Part shown: in pieces, positions 36,927 to 46,916 of the stretch | How positions within the stretch are numbered: position 1 is the first letter of the stretch | Layout of the letters: each line of letters begins with the position of its first letter | NCBI RefSeq assembly: GCF_000970345.1 | Contig: NZ_LAQU01000007.1 | Location: forward strand, 1-64,000 | Reading direction: 5' to 3' | Length of the DNA stretch: 64,000 bases | Source: Robbsia andropogonis | GTDB taxonomy: Bacteria; Pseudomonadota; Gammaproteobacteria; Burkholderiales; Burkholderiaceae | The notes under the pieces: generated by a model | Database searches by the model: none | Told to the model about the DNA's origin: nothing | What the model saw: the letters and a program-made list of their open reading frames with translations, nothing else | Made by a program: the position numbers and the translations under genes

Positions 36927-37790
36927 ATGTTTGTGATCATTGGAATGGTCCTTGTCGTCGGCTGCGTAGTTGGCAGTTTCATCGGTGCGGGTGGGCACAT
37001 CGCTGCACTGATCCAGCCGCTGGAGCTGCTCTGCATCCTGGGCGCGGCGAGCGGTGCTTTCGTCATCTCCAATCCAGGCAAGACGATCAAGGCGACGCTG
37101 GGTGCGCTGCCAAAAGCATTCAAGGGCAATGCGTTTACGAAGGAACGTTATGTTCAGTTGATTTCCTTGCTGTATGAATTGCTGCAGAAGGCACGTAAGG
37201 ACGGCATGATCGCGCTTGAAGCGGATGTCGAATCACCCGACACCAGCCCGATCTTTCAGAAATATTCAGACGTGGTGGCAGATCACCATTTGCTCGATTT
37301 CATCATCGACTATCTACGCATGATGTCATCGGGAAACCTGACCGTGCACGAGATCCAGGACTTGATGGACGCGGAAATGGAGACGCACCACAACGAAGCC
37401 GCCGTGCCCGGTGGCGCGTTGCAGGGCATGGCTGACGGCTTGCCGGCCTTCGGCATCGTCGCGGCGGTGATGGGCGTGGTCCACACGATGGGTTCGGTTG
37501 GTGCGCCGCCCGCCGTATTGGGAGAGTTGATCGCCGGCGCGTTGGTGGGCACGTTCCTCGGGATTTTGATGGCGTATGGTTTTATCGGACCGCTGGCGAC
37601 CCTGATCAATACGAAAGCAAAGGAAGAGGGCAAGCCGTACGAGTGCGTGAAGTGCGTGCTGCTGGCTTCGCTCGGTGGCTACGCGCCCAGCATCGCGGTG
37701 GAATTTGGTCGCAAGGTGCTGTTCACGCACGACCGCCCGTCTTTCAATGAACTGGAAGAAGCGGTCAAGGCGACCAAGGGGCCGCGATGA
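36927..37790 (+). CDS. motA: Flagellar motor stator protein MotA
   Basis: A 287-residue inner-membrane protein that, with MotB, forms the proton channel driving flagellar rotation. Four membrane segments are visible, starting with FVIIGMVLVVGCVVGSFIGA; the cytoplasmic loop has the charged residues that contact FliG, and the third and fourth segments include GLPAFGIVAAVMGVVHTMGS and GTFLGILMAYGFIGPLA. GGAAGG precedes the ATG. Length equals the family's usual ~285. Its end overlaps motB by four bases. No other flagellar or chemotaxis gene is in the window. Confidence 0.97.
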   Translation: MFVIIGMVLVVGCVVGSFIGAGGHIAALIQPLELLCILGAASGAFVISNPGKTIKATLGALPKAFKGNAFTKERYVQLISLLYELLQKARKDGMIALEADVESPDTSPIFQKYSDVVADHHLLDFIIDYLRMMSSGNLTVHEIQDLMDAEMETHHNEAAVPGGALQGMADGLPAFGIVAAVMGVVHTMGSVGAPPAVLGELIAGALVGTFLGILMAYGFIGPLATLINTKAKEEGKPYECVKCVLLASLGGYAPSIAVEFGRKVLFTHDRPSFNELEEAVKATKGPR

Positions 37791-38872
37791 GCGACGATAA
37801 GGATCGGGTCTCGCTCACCATTATTCGTCGCAAGTCGAAGGGACATCACGGTGGTCATCACGGCGGTGCCTGGAAAATCGCCTACGCCGACTTCGTGACG
37901 GCGATGATGGCCTTCTTCCTGCTGATGTGGCTGCTCGGCTCCACGACGAAGGGCGAAAAGGCCGGGATCGCAGACTATTTCAATACGCCGCTGCGCGTGG
38001 CGTTGACCGGAGGATCCTACTCGGGAGGCGCCACGTCGATCCTGAACGGCGGTGGTGCGGACATGACGAAGAGCAACATCGGCGACGTCAAGCATGAGGA
38101 TCCCGTGAAATCGAAAGCCAAGCCCTCATCGCCGCTCGATGAGAAGAAACAGCAGACGAAGGCCGACGACTTGCGCAAGCTGAGCGCATTGAAGCAGAAG
38201 ATCGAGCAGCTGATTGATCAGAACATCAAGCTCAAGCCATTCAAGAACCAGATTCGACTCGACATCACCAGTGAAGGCCTCCGCATTCAGATCACCGATG
38301 CACAGAATCGTCCGATGTTTGCGTCGGGCAGCTCGGTGCTGGCACCGTACACGAAGTCGATTCTCGATGAGATTGGTGTGGCGCTAAACGACGTGGAAAA
38401 TCGCGTATCGGTTGCCGGGCATACCGATTCAGCGCCGTATAGTGGTGGCGAAAAAGGCTATTCGAACTGGGAGCTGTCCAGCGAGCGTGCCAACGCCGCC
38501 CGGCGCGAGCTGATTGCCGGCGGAATGAACGAACGCAAGGTCATCCAGGTGCGAGGGCTGGCGGATGCGTTGCCGCTGGATTTGAAGGACCCGGCCGCAC
38601 CGATGAACCGGCGAATCAGTATTCTTGTGCTGAACCACGAAAGCCTGGCCGCGTTCCTGCGCGATGGCGGACGGATGGATGTCGGTAACGGCGAAGAAGC
38701 GGCCGATATGATCGGTGCATCGGGTACGCCGTCACCGAATACGAAGTCGGCCATGACACCCGGCGAGGAAGCGTCGGTAACCCCCGCGCAGGAGATGCAT
38801 GCCGTGACCACGATGCCCCCGGCTGGCAGTGCGCCGGCTGCGCCGCATGCCGGGTCGTCGGTTTCTCACTAA
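37787..38872 (+). CDS. motB: Flagellar motor protein MotB
   Basis: A 361-residue stator partner. After a basic His/Gly-rich start, the single membrane helix carries the proton-binding aspartate D35 in YADFVTAMMAFFLLMWLL. The plug and linker are followed by an OmpA-like peptidoglycan-binding domain (VAGHTDSAPYSGG, LSSERANAARREL, NRRISILVL). The last ~85 residues are a Pro/Ala/Thr-rich tail. The ATGA overlap with motA shows translational coupling. Confidence 0.97.
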   Translation: MSDDKDRVSLTIIRRKSKGHHGGHHGGAWKIAYADFVTAMMAFFLLMWLLGSTTKGEKAGIADYFNTPLRVALTGGSYSGGATSILNGGGADMTKSNIGDVKHEDPVKSKAKPSSPLDEKKQQTKADDLRKLSALKQKIEQLIDQNIKLKPFKNQIRLDITSEGLRIQITDAQNRPMFASGSSVLAPYTKSILDEIGVALNDVENRVSVAGHTDSAPYSGGEKGYSNWELSSERANAARRELIAGGMNERKVIQVRGLADALPLDLKDPAAPMNRRISILVLNHESLAAFLRDGGRMDVGNGEEAADMIGASGTPSPNTKSAMTPGEEASVTPAQEMHAVTTMPPAGSAPAAPHAGSSVSH

Positions 38873-39045
38873 GCACTGACGAGCGTCGGCGCGCCGCCAG
38901 CACCGATTCTTGCAACCGATCCCGCCCGGGAACGAGAAATGCTCACTGCTCCAGCGAACTTTTTTGTTTCGCAGGGCCGGATCGATTTGCGACATGGGCA
39001 CGCTCCCGCGTCTGACGGCCCGGTTTGTTTCCAGGGGCCGTCGCC

Positions 39046-40548
39046 ATGTCCGCAGTTGATACCACATCCATCACGCAAGCATTGAAAAAGGACGGTTCCA
39101 GGACCATTTCGGTCTCCATGCGTGCCGCCAAGCGCTTCGGTGCCGATAAATGTCCGACGCTGGCCGCCGGAATCGCATTCTACTCGGCCTTTTCGCTTGC
39201 ACCGATGTTGCTGATGGTCATCGCCGTTGCCGGATGGTTCTATGGCGCGGATGCGGCGCGCGGGCAACTGTTTTCCAGGGTGCAGGGTTTTCTGGGGGCG
39301 GACGCCGCCGCCGCTATTCAGTCCATTGTCGAACACGCGCATCGTCAGGGCGGCGGCGGCTTCGCCGCCATCTTGTCGGTGCTCCTGTTGATCGTTGGCG
39401 CCTCGGCCACCTTCTCGTCGCTGAATACGGCTTTCGATATCGTTTTGCCAATGCCGGTCAATACTTCTCGTTCCACCGTCGTGCAGATGGTGCGCACGCG
39501 GCTGGTGTCGTTCAGCCTGGTGCTCGGCGTGGCTTTCTTGCTGATCGTGTCGCTGGTCCTGGATACCGCGATCACATATATCGGCTCGGTCCTATGGCAG
39601 AACACCCCTTTCGTGTTTTTCGGCAATCTGGTGCAGACGCTCGTCAGCTTCGTGATCCTGGTGGCGGCGTTCGGCGCGCTGATCAAGTTCCTGCCCGATG
39701 CGTCGTCCCTCGTGGCCTGGCGGGATGCGGCATGGGGTGGTGCCGTTTCCGCAGTGCTGTTTAGCATCGGCAAGAAGTTGTTCGCGCTGTATTTGGCGCA
39801 TGCAGGCACGGCGAGTGCGTTTGGCGCCGCGGGATCACTGGCGGTGTTATTGATGTGGCTTTATTTTTCCGCGGCGGTTTTGCTATTGGGCGCGGAGATC
39901 GCAGCGGTGCGAGGCGGATTCGATCGGGGTGAGGCAGAGGCTGACGAGCAGGCTTCTGGCGGAGCCGTATCCCCCGTGGCACGCATCAAGGCGAAGGGCA
40001 CACGCCAGAATGTGACAGCGCGTGCGCGCCAGGTCATGGGCATGGCACCGTCGCGTGACATCCTTGATCGATCCATGTCGCCGCCTGTCGACGCGCCTGC
40101 GTCAGCTCGCACGGCTTCCCGGCCACGCTCCTGCACTCGGGGCGAGGTCCGCGCGGCCGTCGATCGGGCAATCGCTCGCTCGCGCCATCCGGTCTTACTA
40201 CGCGTCGCCGTGCAATCAGCACCATGGGTGTTACAAGCGATAACGCTTCTGTTGCCGACGCGCCGCCGCGTGGATGAGTTGGCGCGATCTTCTTCGGAGA
40301 CGATACCGATAGGGCGCGGGTCTGCAGCGACGCCTCGCGCCAAGCGTGCGCAGCGGCTTGGCGCGCTGTTCATGCGCCGGCCAAGGCCAGTGCCAGTACC
40401 AGTGAAGCGTGGCGTCACGCGTGTGACAGGACCGGGCTCCCCGTATGGTCGGGTGGCATCTCGTACCCGCCATCCGATTGCCGCGGCCTTATTTGCTGCA
40501 GTGACAGGCTTGGCAATCGCGGCGTTGGCGAATCGCGAAAAAAAATAA
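39046..40548 (+). CDS. YihY/BrkB-family membrane protein with long basic C-terminal extension
   Basis: A 500-residue protein. The YihY core spans about residues 30-290 with the conserved AAGIAFYSAFSLAPMLLMVI and a final WLYFSAAVLLLGAEIAAVRG. Beyond it, about 200 residues are Arg/Ala/Ser/Pro-rich and probably disordered, ending in a hydrophobic segment (AAALFAAVTGLAIAALA) and REKK. ATG 39046 is used; a TTG 21 bases upstream is possible. The tail is not part of the usual family architecture and could bind nucleic acid or anionic lipids. Its core differs from the paralogue at 31289-32182. Confidence 0.87.
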   Translation: MSAVDTTSITQALKKDGSRTISVSMRAAKRFGADKCPTLAAGIAFYSAFSLAPMLLMVIAVAGWFYGADAARGQLFSRVQGFLGADAAAAIQSIVEHAHRQGGGGFAAILSVLLLIVGASATFSSLNTAFDIVLPMPVNTSRSTVVQMVRTRLVSFSLVLGVAFLLIVSLVLDTAITYIGSVLWQNTPFVFFGNLVQTLVSFVILVAAFGALIKFLPDASSLVAWRDAAWGGAVSAVLFSIGKKLFALYLAHAGTASAFGAAGSLAVLLMWLYFSAAVLLLGAEIAAVRGGFDRGEAEADEQASGGAVSPVARIKAKGTRQNVTARARQVMGMAPSRDILDRSMSPPVDAPASARTASRPRSCTRGEVRAAVDRAIARSRHPVLLRVAVQSAPWVLQAITLLLPTRRRVDELARSSSETIPIGRGSAATPRAKRAQRLGALFMRRPRPVPVPVKRGVTRVTGPGSPYGRVASRTRHPIAAALFAAVTGLAIAALANREKK

Positions 40549-40561
40549 TAGGAAACGACTG

Positions 40562-40585
40562 CGCGATCGGCAGGCACCGATCGCG
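40562..40585. terminator. Hairpin between convergent genes
   Basis: CGCGATCGG / CCGATCGCG forms a perfect 9-bp stem with loop CAGGCA, 14 bases past the YihY stop and before the convergent small membrane-protein gene. No T-run follows, so it is a weak terminator candidate. Confidence 0.45.
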
Positions 40586-40665
40586 ATCCCAACGTCGACA
40601 AAGCGAAGTGGGCGTCGTTCGACGATGATCGCCGGTCACGCCGCAGCGCATCTCGAACGGCTCGT

Positions 40666-40962
40666 TCAGTAAGCGATTAGGTTACCCAAAATCAGCGCCG
40701 CGAGCACGAGCCAGATGATGCCACCAATAAAGCTGCGGGCGAGCAACGACCGCACTCCGGCGACAAGGAACAGCACCCCTACCACCAGAAACAGAATATT
40801 GACGGCGGACGCATGGATACCCAATGCATCCGCGAAGCCGTGGGTGAATTCATGCAGGGCGTGCCCGAGCCCGCCAACCGTGGCGGTCAGCAGATGGACA
40901 ATCGTCCGCAAGATGCTGCCGAGCAGGTTGCCCAGCCATTCAAAGAAGTTTCCGGATTGCAT
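40666..40962 (-). CDS. Small membrane protein, unknown function
   Basis: A 98-residue protein with an amphipathic start (MQSGNFFEWLGNLLGSILRT) and two clear membrane segments (NILFLVVGVLFLVAGVRSLL and FIGGIIWLVLAALILGNLIA). ATG 40962 is chosen; a longer frame from a TTG at 41076 adds 38 polar residues without a ribosome-binding site. Not recognised beyond being a small inner-membrane protein. Confidence 0.6.
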   Translation of the reverse strand: MQSGNFFEWLGNLLGSILRTIVHLLTATVGGLGHALHEFTHGFADALGIHASAVNILFLVVGVLFLVAGVRSLLARSFIGGIIWLVLAALILGNLIAY

Positions 40963-41362
40963 CGGGATACCGTAGGCGCCGGCCAGCGAGTCATGTGGCG
41001 ACGCGCTATTCGACTGAGTTTTTTTATCTATCTTACCCGTATCAGACGCGGAAGCTGCAACCTCGTGTAAAAGCAAGCGCGAACAGGGATTGCCTTCGGT
41101 GACGGCTTGGCCTGGGACGTTCCCCCGTTTACCGCGCCCGGCCCTTGCACGCCGGGGTTTGCTGATTTTCCTGAAACGGCCCTGTGGTGCGCCTTTCAGG
41201 GTCTTCCTGCGCTATGGTAAGTCTCGAATGACGGAACTTTACGCCAAGTGTGCTCTATTAAAATGAAAAGAAATCGTTACAACGCTCGACCGACGGGGAC
41301 ATGCCTGTAAAATACGCGAAACTTTTGTCACAAACCCGTGACTGCAGCTTCGTCAGTAATCT

Positions 41363-42199
41363 ATGTCGCTCAAAAAAACGCCGTTTTTCGAATTGCGAAG
41401 CGGTACCGTCGATCTGTTGCATTTCGTGATGAAGACCGCCGATGTTGGGGCGCTGCGTGCCGAATTGGCGCGTCGCTTCGAATCGACGCCTGCATTTTTT
41501 GCCGGTGAGTCGGTCGCGGTGGACGTCCGGCGCCTTGAGACGCCGGTATCCGGCCTTGATCTGGCGCAGATTGAAGCGCTGTTGACCGAATTCCGCATGC
41601 GCACGGCCGGTGTCGTGATCGACACGCAAGACAGCCTGCAGCGTGCCTGGGCCGAGCGCCAACAGGCGCCGGTCCTGGAGTCGCGGGACCGCGGTCGCAG
41701 CGGTGACGCCATTGACGATGCGTCGAGCGCGTCATCGGCGGCGGTGACGCACGCTACGGAAACGCCGGCAACGGCCGGCAAGGGCGGGGCGGCAGGCATC
41801 GAATCCGGTCTTGATGCCGCGGCGGTGACAAGCCCTGCGTCAGGTAGCGTGCCGCCTAAGGCTGCCCCTACATTGATTATCGATCGGCCACTGCGTTCTG
41901 GCCAACGTATCTACGCCGAAGGCGATCTGGTCATTCTTGGGCAGGTCAGCAACGGTGCGGAAGTGATTGCCGAGGGCAATATCCATGTGTATGCACCGTT
42001 GCGTGGTCGGGCCTTGGCCGGCGTGCACGGCAACCATGCGGCGCGGATCTTCTGTACCTGCCTGGAACCGGAGCTGATTTCGATCGCCGGTATTTATCGG
42101 ACCACCGAGAATCCGTTGGCGGTGGACGTGCAAGGCAAGCCGGTGCAAGTTCGCCTGGACGACGAAAAATTGATCTTCGAACCCTTGCGGCTGACCTGA
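41363..42199 (+). CDS. minC: Septum-site inhibitor MinC
   Basis: A 278-residue inhibitor of FtsZ assembly. The N-terminal FtsZ-binding domain runs from [20 protein letters not shown] to about 100; an Ala/Ser/Thr-rich linker of about 60 residues (105-170) is longer than in enteric MinC; the C-terminal beta-helix that binds MinD has [20 protein letters not shown] and [19 protein letters not shown] -10-like TAAAAT lies at 41308-41313 and an inverted repeat CCTGAAA / TTTCAGG at 41171-41201. First gene of the minCDE operon. Confidence 0.96.
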   Translation: MSLKKTPFFELRSGTVDLLHFVMKTADVGALRAELARRFESTPAFFAGESVAVDVRRLETPVSGLDLAQIEALLTEFRMRTAGVVIDTQDSLQRAWAERQQAPVLESRDRGRSGDAIDDASSASSAAVTHATETPATAGKGGAAGIESGLDAAAVTSPASGSVPPKAAPTLIIDRPLRSGQRIYAEGDLVILGQVSNGAEVIAEGNIHVYAPLRGRALAGVHGNHAARIFCTCLEPELISIAGIYRTTENPLAVDVQGKPVQVRLDDEKLIFEPLRLT

Positions 42200-42242
42200 C
42201 GGCGCAACCGGTTCATCTCTTTACATTAGGTGGCGAAAGCGT

Positions 42243-43058
42243 ATGGCAAAAATTATCGTGGTGACTTCGGGCAAAGGGGGCGTGGGTAAGACCACGACCA
42301 GCGCGAGCTTTGCATCAGGCCTGGCGTTGCGGGGTCATAAGACCGCCGTCATCGACTTCGATGTCGGCCTGCGAAACCTGGATTTGATCATGGGTTGCGA
42401 GCGCCGCGTGGTGTACGACCTGATCAATGTGATCCAGGGTGAAGCCAATCTGAATCAAGCGCTGATCAAGGACAAGAAGTGCGAGAACTTGTTCATCCTG
42501 CCTGCGTCGCAAACGCGTGACAAGGACGCACTGACGCAGGAAGGCGTGGAAAAGGTCATCAATGACCTGATCGACATGAAGTTCGACTACATCGTCTGCG
42601 ATTCGCCTGCCGGTATCGAATCGGGCGCACTGATGGCGATGTACTTCGCCGACGAAGCGCTGATCGTGACGAATCCCGAAGTGTCGTCGGTGCGGGATTC
42701 GGATCGCATCCTTGGCATTCTGTCCTCGAAGACGCGTCGTGCCAAAGAAGGCAAGGAGCCGATCAAGGAGCACTTGTTGATCACGCGTTACAACCCGAAA
42801 CGCGTCAATGAAGGTGAAATGCTGTCACTGACCGATATCCAGGAAATCCTGCGCATTCCGTTGATCGGCGTGGTGCCGGAGTCTGAATCCGTGTTGCAAG
42901 CGTCGAATCAGGGTTTGCCGGCCGTGCATATCGAAGGCAGTGATGTCTCCGAGGCATACAAGGACGTGATCAGCCGCTTCCTGGGCGAGACAAAGGAGCT
43001 GCGCTTCACGGAGTACACGAAGCCGGGAATTTTACAACGCCTTTTCGGCAACAAGTAA
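42243..43058 (+). CDS. minD: Septum-site ATPase MinD
   Basis: A 271-residue membrane-cycling ATPase. The deviant Walker A is GKGGVGKTTT near the N-terminus, the switch II/Walker B part is YIVCDSPAGIESGAL, and the C-terminal amphipathic membrane-targeting helix is GILQRLFGNK. It recruits MinC to the membrane and is released by MinE, so that division occurs at mid-cell. It starts 43 bases after minC and ends nine bases before minE. Confidence 0.98.
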   Translation: MAKIIVVTSGKGGVGKTTTSASFASGLALRGHKTAVIDFDVGLRNLDLIMGCERRVVYDLINVIQGEANLNQALIKDKKCENLFILPASQTRDKDALTQEGVEKVINDLIDMKFDYIVCDSPAGIESGALMAMYFADEALIVTNPEVSSVRDSDRILGILSSKTRRAKEGKEPIKEHLLITRYNPKRVNEGEMLSLTDIQEILRIPLIGVVPESESVLQASNQGLPAVHIEGSDVSEAYKDVISRFLGETKELRFTEYTKPGILQRLFGNK

Positions 43059-43067
43059 GGAGACGAT

Positions 43068-43322
43068 ATGTCGTTTCTTTCTTTTTTGCTGGGCGAAAAG
43101 AAAAAAACCGCAGCCGTTGCAAAAGAGCGGCTGCAACTGATCATTGCGCATGAGCGCGGCAGCGACAAGCCACCGGCGGATTATCTCCCGGCACTGCAGA
43201 AGGAGCTTGTCGAGGTAATCCGCAAATACGTGAAGATTGGCGACGACGATATCAAGCTGCACGTCGAGCATCAGGGCAACCTGGAAGTGCTCGAAGTGAA
43301 GATTGAAATTCCTCAGACCTGA
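43068..43322 (+). CDS. minE: Division topological factor MinE
   Basis: An 84-residue protein. The membrane-targeting N-terminus is [12 protein letters not shown], the MinD-stimulating helix is [13 protein letters not shown] and the C-terminal dimerisation domain follows ([17 protein letters not shown]). AAGGAGACGAT precedes the ATG. Its 3' end overlaps the convergent ClC channel gene by ten bases. Confidence 0.97.
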   Translation: MSFLSFLLGEKKKTAAVAKERLQLIIAHERGSDKPPADYLPALQKELVEVIRKYVKIGDDDIKLHVEHQGNLEVLEVKIEIPQT

Positions 43323-44740
43323 GGCGTCGACGGTTTTTCTGCCTGACCGGCGCCATCGGTACGATCGACGTGCCCGGACGGCGGTACGTCATGGACGGCG
43401 GCCGCAGTCGCACTTTCCGCGGTCGGCGGCGGTGCGGACAAGGCCGGGGTTGCAGCATACCGGTGCGCCAGTGTTTCATAGAACGGTGGTGCGAACAGCT
43501 TGGACACGCGGCTGGCCAGCAGGGACGTCACCATCAACGAAATCACCAACGCATGGCCGTTGATCATTTCCATCACGATCACAAACGCCGTGATCGGGGC
43601 CTGCGTCACTGCCGCGAGATAGCCCACCATGCCGAGCGCAATCAGCAACGGGATCGACAGGCTATGGAAAACCTCATGCAGCACCGTGCCGAAACCGGCG
43701 CCGATGGCGAGCGACGGCGCGAAAATGCCACCCGGAATGCCGGGCAGGTAGGACGCCACCATCGATGCGATCTTCAGGAACGGATACAGCGGCGACAGCG
43801 ACTGTCGACCATCCAACGCCGCATGCGCTTCCGCATAGCCGCTACCGAAGCTGGCACCAACCGACACCAACCCTAATACCGCGACGACAAGACCGCATAA
43901 TGCGCCGAACAGCACCGGTCGCTCAGCACGCATACGCGCGATCGGTGCTGGAATCCAGCGCGCGCTGTTGATGATCAACCAGCAGAATGCGCCGCCGGCA
44001 ATACCGGTGAGTATGGCAACGGCGATGCAAGCCAGGATCATGATCTTCGGAAAGTCGGTGCGGACCTCGATCGTGCCAAAGTACGTGTAGTTGCCGTTGA
44101 TGCCAAGCGCGACGATACCGGCAAAGATGATGGCCGTTATGACCACGCCGCTCGCGCGCTGTTCGAAATTCCGCGCCAATTCCTCAATGGCGAAGACGAT
44201 GCCGGCGAGTGGCGTATTGAAGGCCGCGGACAGACCCGCGGCGGCACCGGCCAGTGCAAGCTGCCGCTCCAGTGCAATCGACGATTCCTTATAGAAACGG
44301 CGTAACTGGTACATCAACGCCGCCCCCACCTGTACCGTGGGTCCTTCTCGCCCGATCGTAAAGCCGCCGAGGATGGCGATGAAGGAAACCCCGATTTTGC
44401 CGATGATGATTCGTGGCGTAAGTAAGGACTTACCAAGTGATGCATCCATATGCAACATCGCGATCACCTGCGGGATGCCGCTGCCTTCAGACCCCTTGAA
44501 GAAAGTACGCGTGATCCAGACGCAGGCCGCCCCCACTGCAGGCGTGACGATAAGCGGCGCCCAGAAAAACGACTCGCGCACATTGCTGAAGAGCGAGAAA
44601 CCGTAGTCGATCAGCTTGGCATAGCCAACGGCGATCAGGCCTGCGACGATGGCCCCCATCCAGATAATGCCGTAGTCGTGCCAGAGCCGACGCGCGCGAT
44701 GCGCGGTGCGGGAGGGGAGTGAGGAAAAGGTGGGTGGCAT
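43313..44740 (-). CDS. ClC-family chloride channel/transporter
   Basis: A 475-residue anion-transport protein with the three selectivity-filter motifs in order: GSEGSGIP (about 85-92), GREGPT (with the gating glutamate) and [16 protein letters not shown]. No C-terminal CBS domains; the tail is a low-complexity Ala/Pro/Thr stretch. ATG 44740 is chosen by family fit. The family includes H+/Cl- antiporters for acid resistance (ClcA/ClcB) and fluoride exporters; the filter here fits the chloride type. Convergent with minE. Confidence 0.93.
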   Translation of the reverse strand: MPPTFSSLPSRTAHRARRLWHDYGIIWMGAIVAGLIAVGYAKLIDYGFSLFSNVRESFFWAPLIVTPAVGAACVWITRTFFKGSEGSGIPQVIAMLHMDASLGKSLLTPRIIIGKIGVSFIAILGGFTIGREGPTVQVGAALMYQLRRFYKESSIALERQLALAGAAAGLSAAFNTPLAGIVFAIEELARNFEQRASGVVITAIIFAGIVALGINGNYTYFGTIEVRTDFPKIMILACIAVAILTGIAGGAFCWLIINSARWIPAPIARMRAERPVLFGALCGLVVAVLGLVSVGASFGSGYAEAHAALDGRQSLSPLYPFLKIASMVASYLPGIPGGIFAPSLAIGAGFGTVLHEVFHSLSIPLLIALGMVGYLAAVTQAPITAFVIVMEMINGHALVISLMVTSLLASRVSKLFAPPFYETLAHRYAATPALSAPPPTAESATAAAVHDVPPSGHVDRTDGAGQAEKPSTPQV

Positions 44741-44805
44741 CGGTGACGATTCAAGTGCGCAACCCAAAGTATAGCGCGCGCCTATCATGGCGCGCCTATG
44801 AGGGC

Positions 44806-46734
44806 TTATTCGTCCTCGTCGTCGGGCGTGGCGGCGGCGCCTTCAGGGACGCCGTACAAGGCGTGTAATTGCGCGCTGAATCCCGCCAGTTCGTTTGGCC
44901 GCTGTGCGCAAAGGCCGTAGAGCAATTTCAATTGGGCAGGCCAGTCGTGCAGTGATTCGGCGAAGATTTTCAGGCGTACGACCTGATCCAGCGCGGCGTT
45001 GTTGTCGCCGGCGAGAGCGAGCAGGATCGCATAGCGCCGCAATACCACTTCGCCGGGCAATAGGGCGATTGCTTTACGATGGGCGTCGAGCTTCGCATCG
45101 ATGGCGGCCCGGTCCAGTGGCAGGAGGGTGCTAAGGCCGAATTGCCCCCATGCGCCGAAGATCCACGCCGGATCACTGCGATATTGCTGTTCCGGTGCGT
45201 TGCCGTAATACAGCGTCTCGGCGCGATGATAATCCGCCAGGACCGGATAGATCATTGCGGCACCGGCGGCGGTGACTACGGCATAGCTGGCAACACTGGC
45301 AGGCACGGGGATGCGACGCAAGGCGCGTGTCTCCAGCAACCCGAACAGGAACGCCGCAGGCAGCAAAAAGAACAGATATTGCTGTGGATACTCGACGAGT
45401 GCGTGCATGCCCAGGACGCCAAGCATCGCTAGGCCGAACAGCCGCGATTGCACGTCGCCACGATCTGTGAACAGCGCGCCGAGGTTGCGCCATAACCAGC
45501 ATACGAAACCGAGCGCCACGATCAGGCCGCCGATCAGACCTGTCTTGGCCAGGAGGTCGATGGCGATGTCATGGGAGTTGTTGGCGATTTCGACATGACC
45601 AAGCTGTTCGACGTACTCGTATTGGAATCGCGGAAATTCCCCCCAGCCCACCCCCAGTAGCGGATGTGTGCGGAACATCGTCCAGCCGTATTTCCACAGG
45701 GCGAGCCGCGGCGAGATCTGCCCGGCATCCTGAAAGCGCGACGAGGCCGACTCGTCCAGATGCCACCCATAGAACGTATTGAGCTTGCGCACCATGACGT
45801 TGACCACGGCAAAGACGAGCAAGGTCAGTACCGGCACGAGCCAGCGCCTTGCGCGCATCCACTTGCTATCGTCGCCCTTGCCGGTGGTATCGCGCAGAAA
45901 ACCATCGCTGCCGAGCGTCACGCGCGACAAGGCGGCAGTGCGCGCCGCCGCGCAGGCCATCAGCACGGCCGCAAGCAATATCACGGCAACTTGCAGCCAT
46001 GGTGTTCGTGACACGGTGAGTGCCAGCCCGAACGAATACACCGCTGCCAGTACGATCCAGACGGGCAGCGCCAGACGTCGGGTCTGCACGAGATAGACGG
46101 ATGCCGCCAACGCAAACGAGATATAGGTCGCCAAATGATTGGCCTGCGCCATATTGCCGAACGGTCTGCGGTTCGTCGTCACGTTATAGGAGACGACGAA
46201 CGGTGCGAAAGTACGCTCGGCATGGAACAGCTGCACACACTGACAGAACACCGCAAAGCAGCCACCCGCGAGCAGCGCCCAGGCAATCCAGGTTGCAATC
46301 TGCGTTCGCCACGCAAGACGTTCGGTCCAGTACCCCGCGTGCATGGCCAACGCCGCCAGCAGCAGGCTGCATGCACCCAGCACATTCATCGACGGCTGCG
46401 CGGTGGGCAGTACCATCGTCTGTATAAGCAGCACACAGGCGAGACCGATCGGGACGAGCGCGACGATCGGTGATCCGGGCCGTATCTCCGCCGCCGATGA
46501 TTGGCGGCTGGCTTGCCACGTCATCAGGCCCACCATCGCGGCGAGGCCGACGTAGAGGCAATATGCCGCGTATTCGGCATAGAACGTCGGAATGGGGTAA
46601 GTGTGTCCGACGACCGCGTAGGGAACGAGCCAGGCGCACACCAGTACGACGAGGCAGGCGAACGGAAGCGTGGGCGCGGAGGTCCAGGAACGGGGGGAGA
46701 AGGCGGATCCGCTACGCGAAATCGAAATCGGCAT
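44806..46734 (-). CDS. PglL/Wzy-type oligosaccharyltransferase or O-antigen ligase
   Basis: A 642-residue polytopic inner-membrane protein with about twelve hydrophobic segments, then a ~190-residue soluble C-terminal domain. The periplasmic Wzy_C-type loop has VGWGEFPRFQYEYVEQLG and NNSHDIAIDLLAKTGLIGG, the histidine being the expected catalytic-site residue. The arrangement fits the PglL O-oligosaccharyltransferase group of Burkholderia/Neisseria, which glycosylates exported proteins, but an O-antigen ligase is possible. It ends in an acidic DEDE tail. Not linked to a visible glycan cluster. Confidence 0.85.
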   Translation of the reverse strand: MPISISRSGSAFSPRSWTSAPTLPFACLVVLVCAWLVPYAVVGHTYPIPTFYAEYAAYCLYVGLAAMVGLMTWQASRQSSAAEIRPGSPIVALVPIGLACVLLIQTMVLPTAQPSMNVLGACSLLLAALAMHAGYWTERLAWRTQIATWIAWALLAGGCFAVFCQCVQLFHAERTFAPFVVSYNVTTNRRPFGNMAQANHLATYISFALAASVYLVQTRRLALPVWIVLAAVYSFGLALTVSRTPWLQVAVILLAAVLMACAAARTAALSRVTLGSDGFLRDTTGKGDDSKWMRARRWLVPVLTLLVFAVVNVMVRKLNTFYGWHLDESASSRFQDAGQISPRLALWKYGWTMFRTHPLLGVGWGEFPRFQYEYVEQLGHVEIANNSHDIAIDLLAKTGLIGGLIVALGFVCWLWRNLGALFTDRGDVQSRLFGLAMLGVLGMHALVEYPQQYLFFLLPAAFLFGLLETRALRRIPVPASVASYAVVTAAGAAMIYPVLADYHRAETLYYGNAPEQQYRSDPAWIFGAWGQFGLSTLLPLDRAAIDAKLDAHRKAIALLPGEVVLRRYAILLALAGDNNAALDQVVRLKIFAESLHDWPAQLKLLYGLCAQRPNELAGFSAQLHALYGVPEGAAATPDDEDE

Positions 46735-46916
46735 CGAAATAAGAAATGGTCACGGCAACCGGCGACTATACACAAAGATAGTTGGCCTGTGACCGATGTA
46801 CCCCTGTTTGGGGCATGCTTCGACGCAAAAGCCCCGTTTTTTGCGCCGCAACGGATAGATTGGGTGATAAGGGCCGACGCGAACGGGTGCCCGTGTGGGA
46901 CCTGTCTCGGCTGGGG

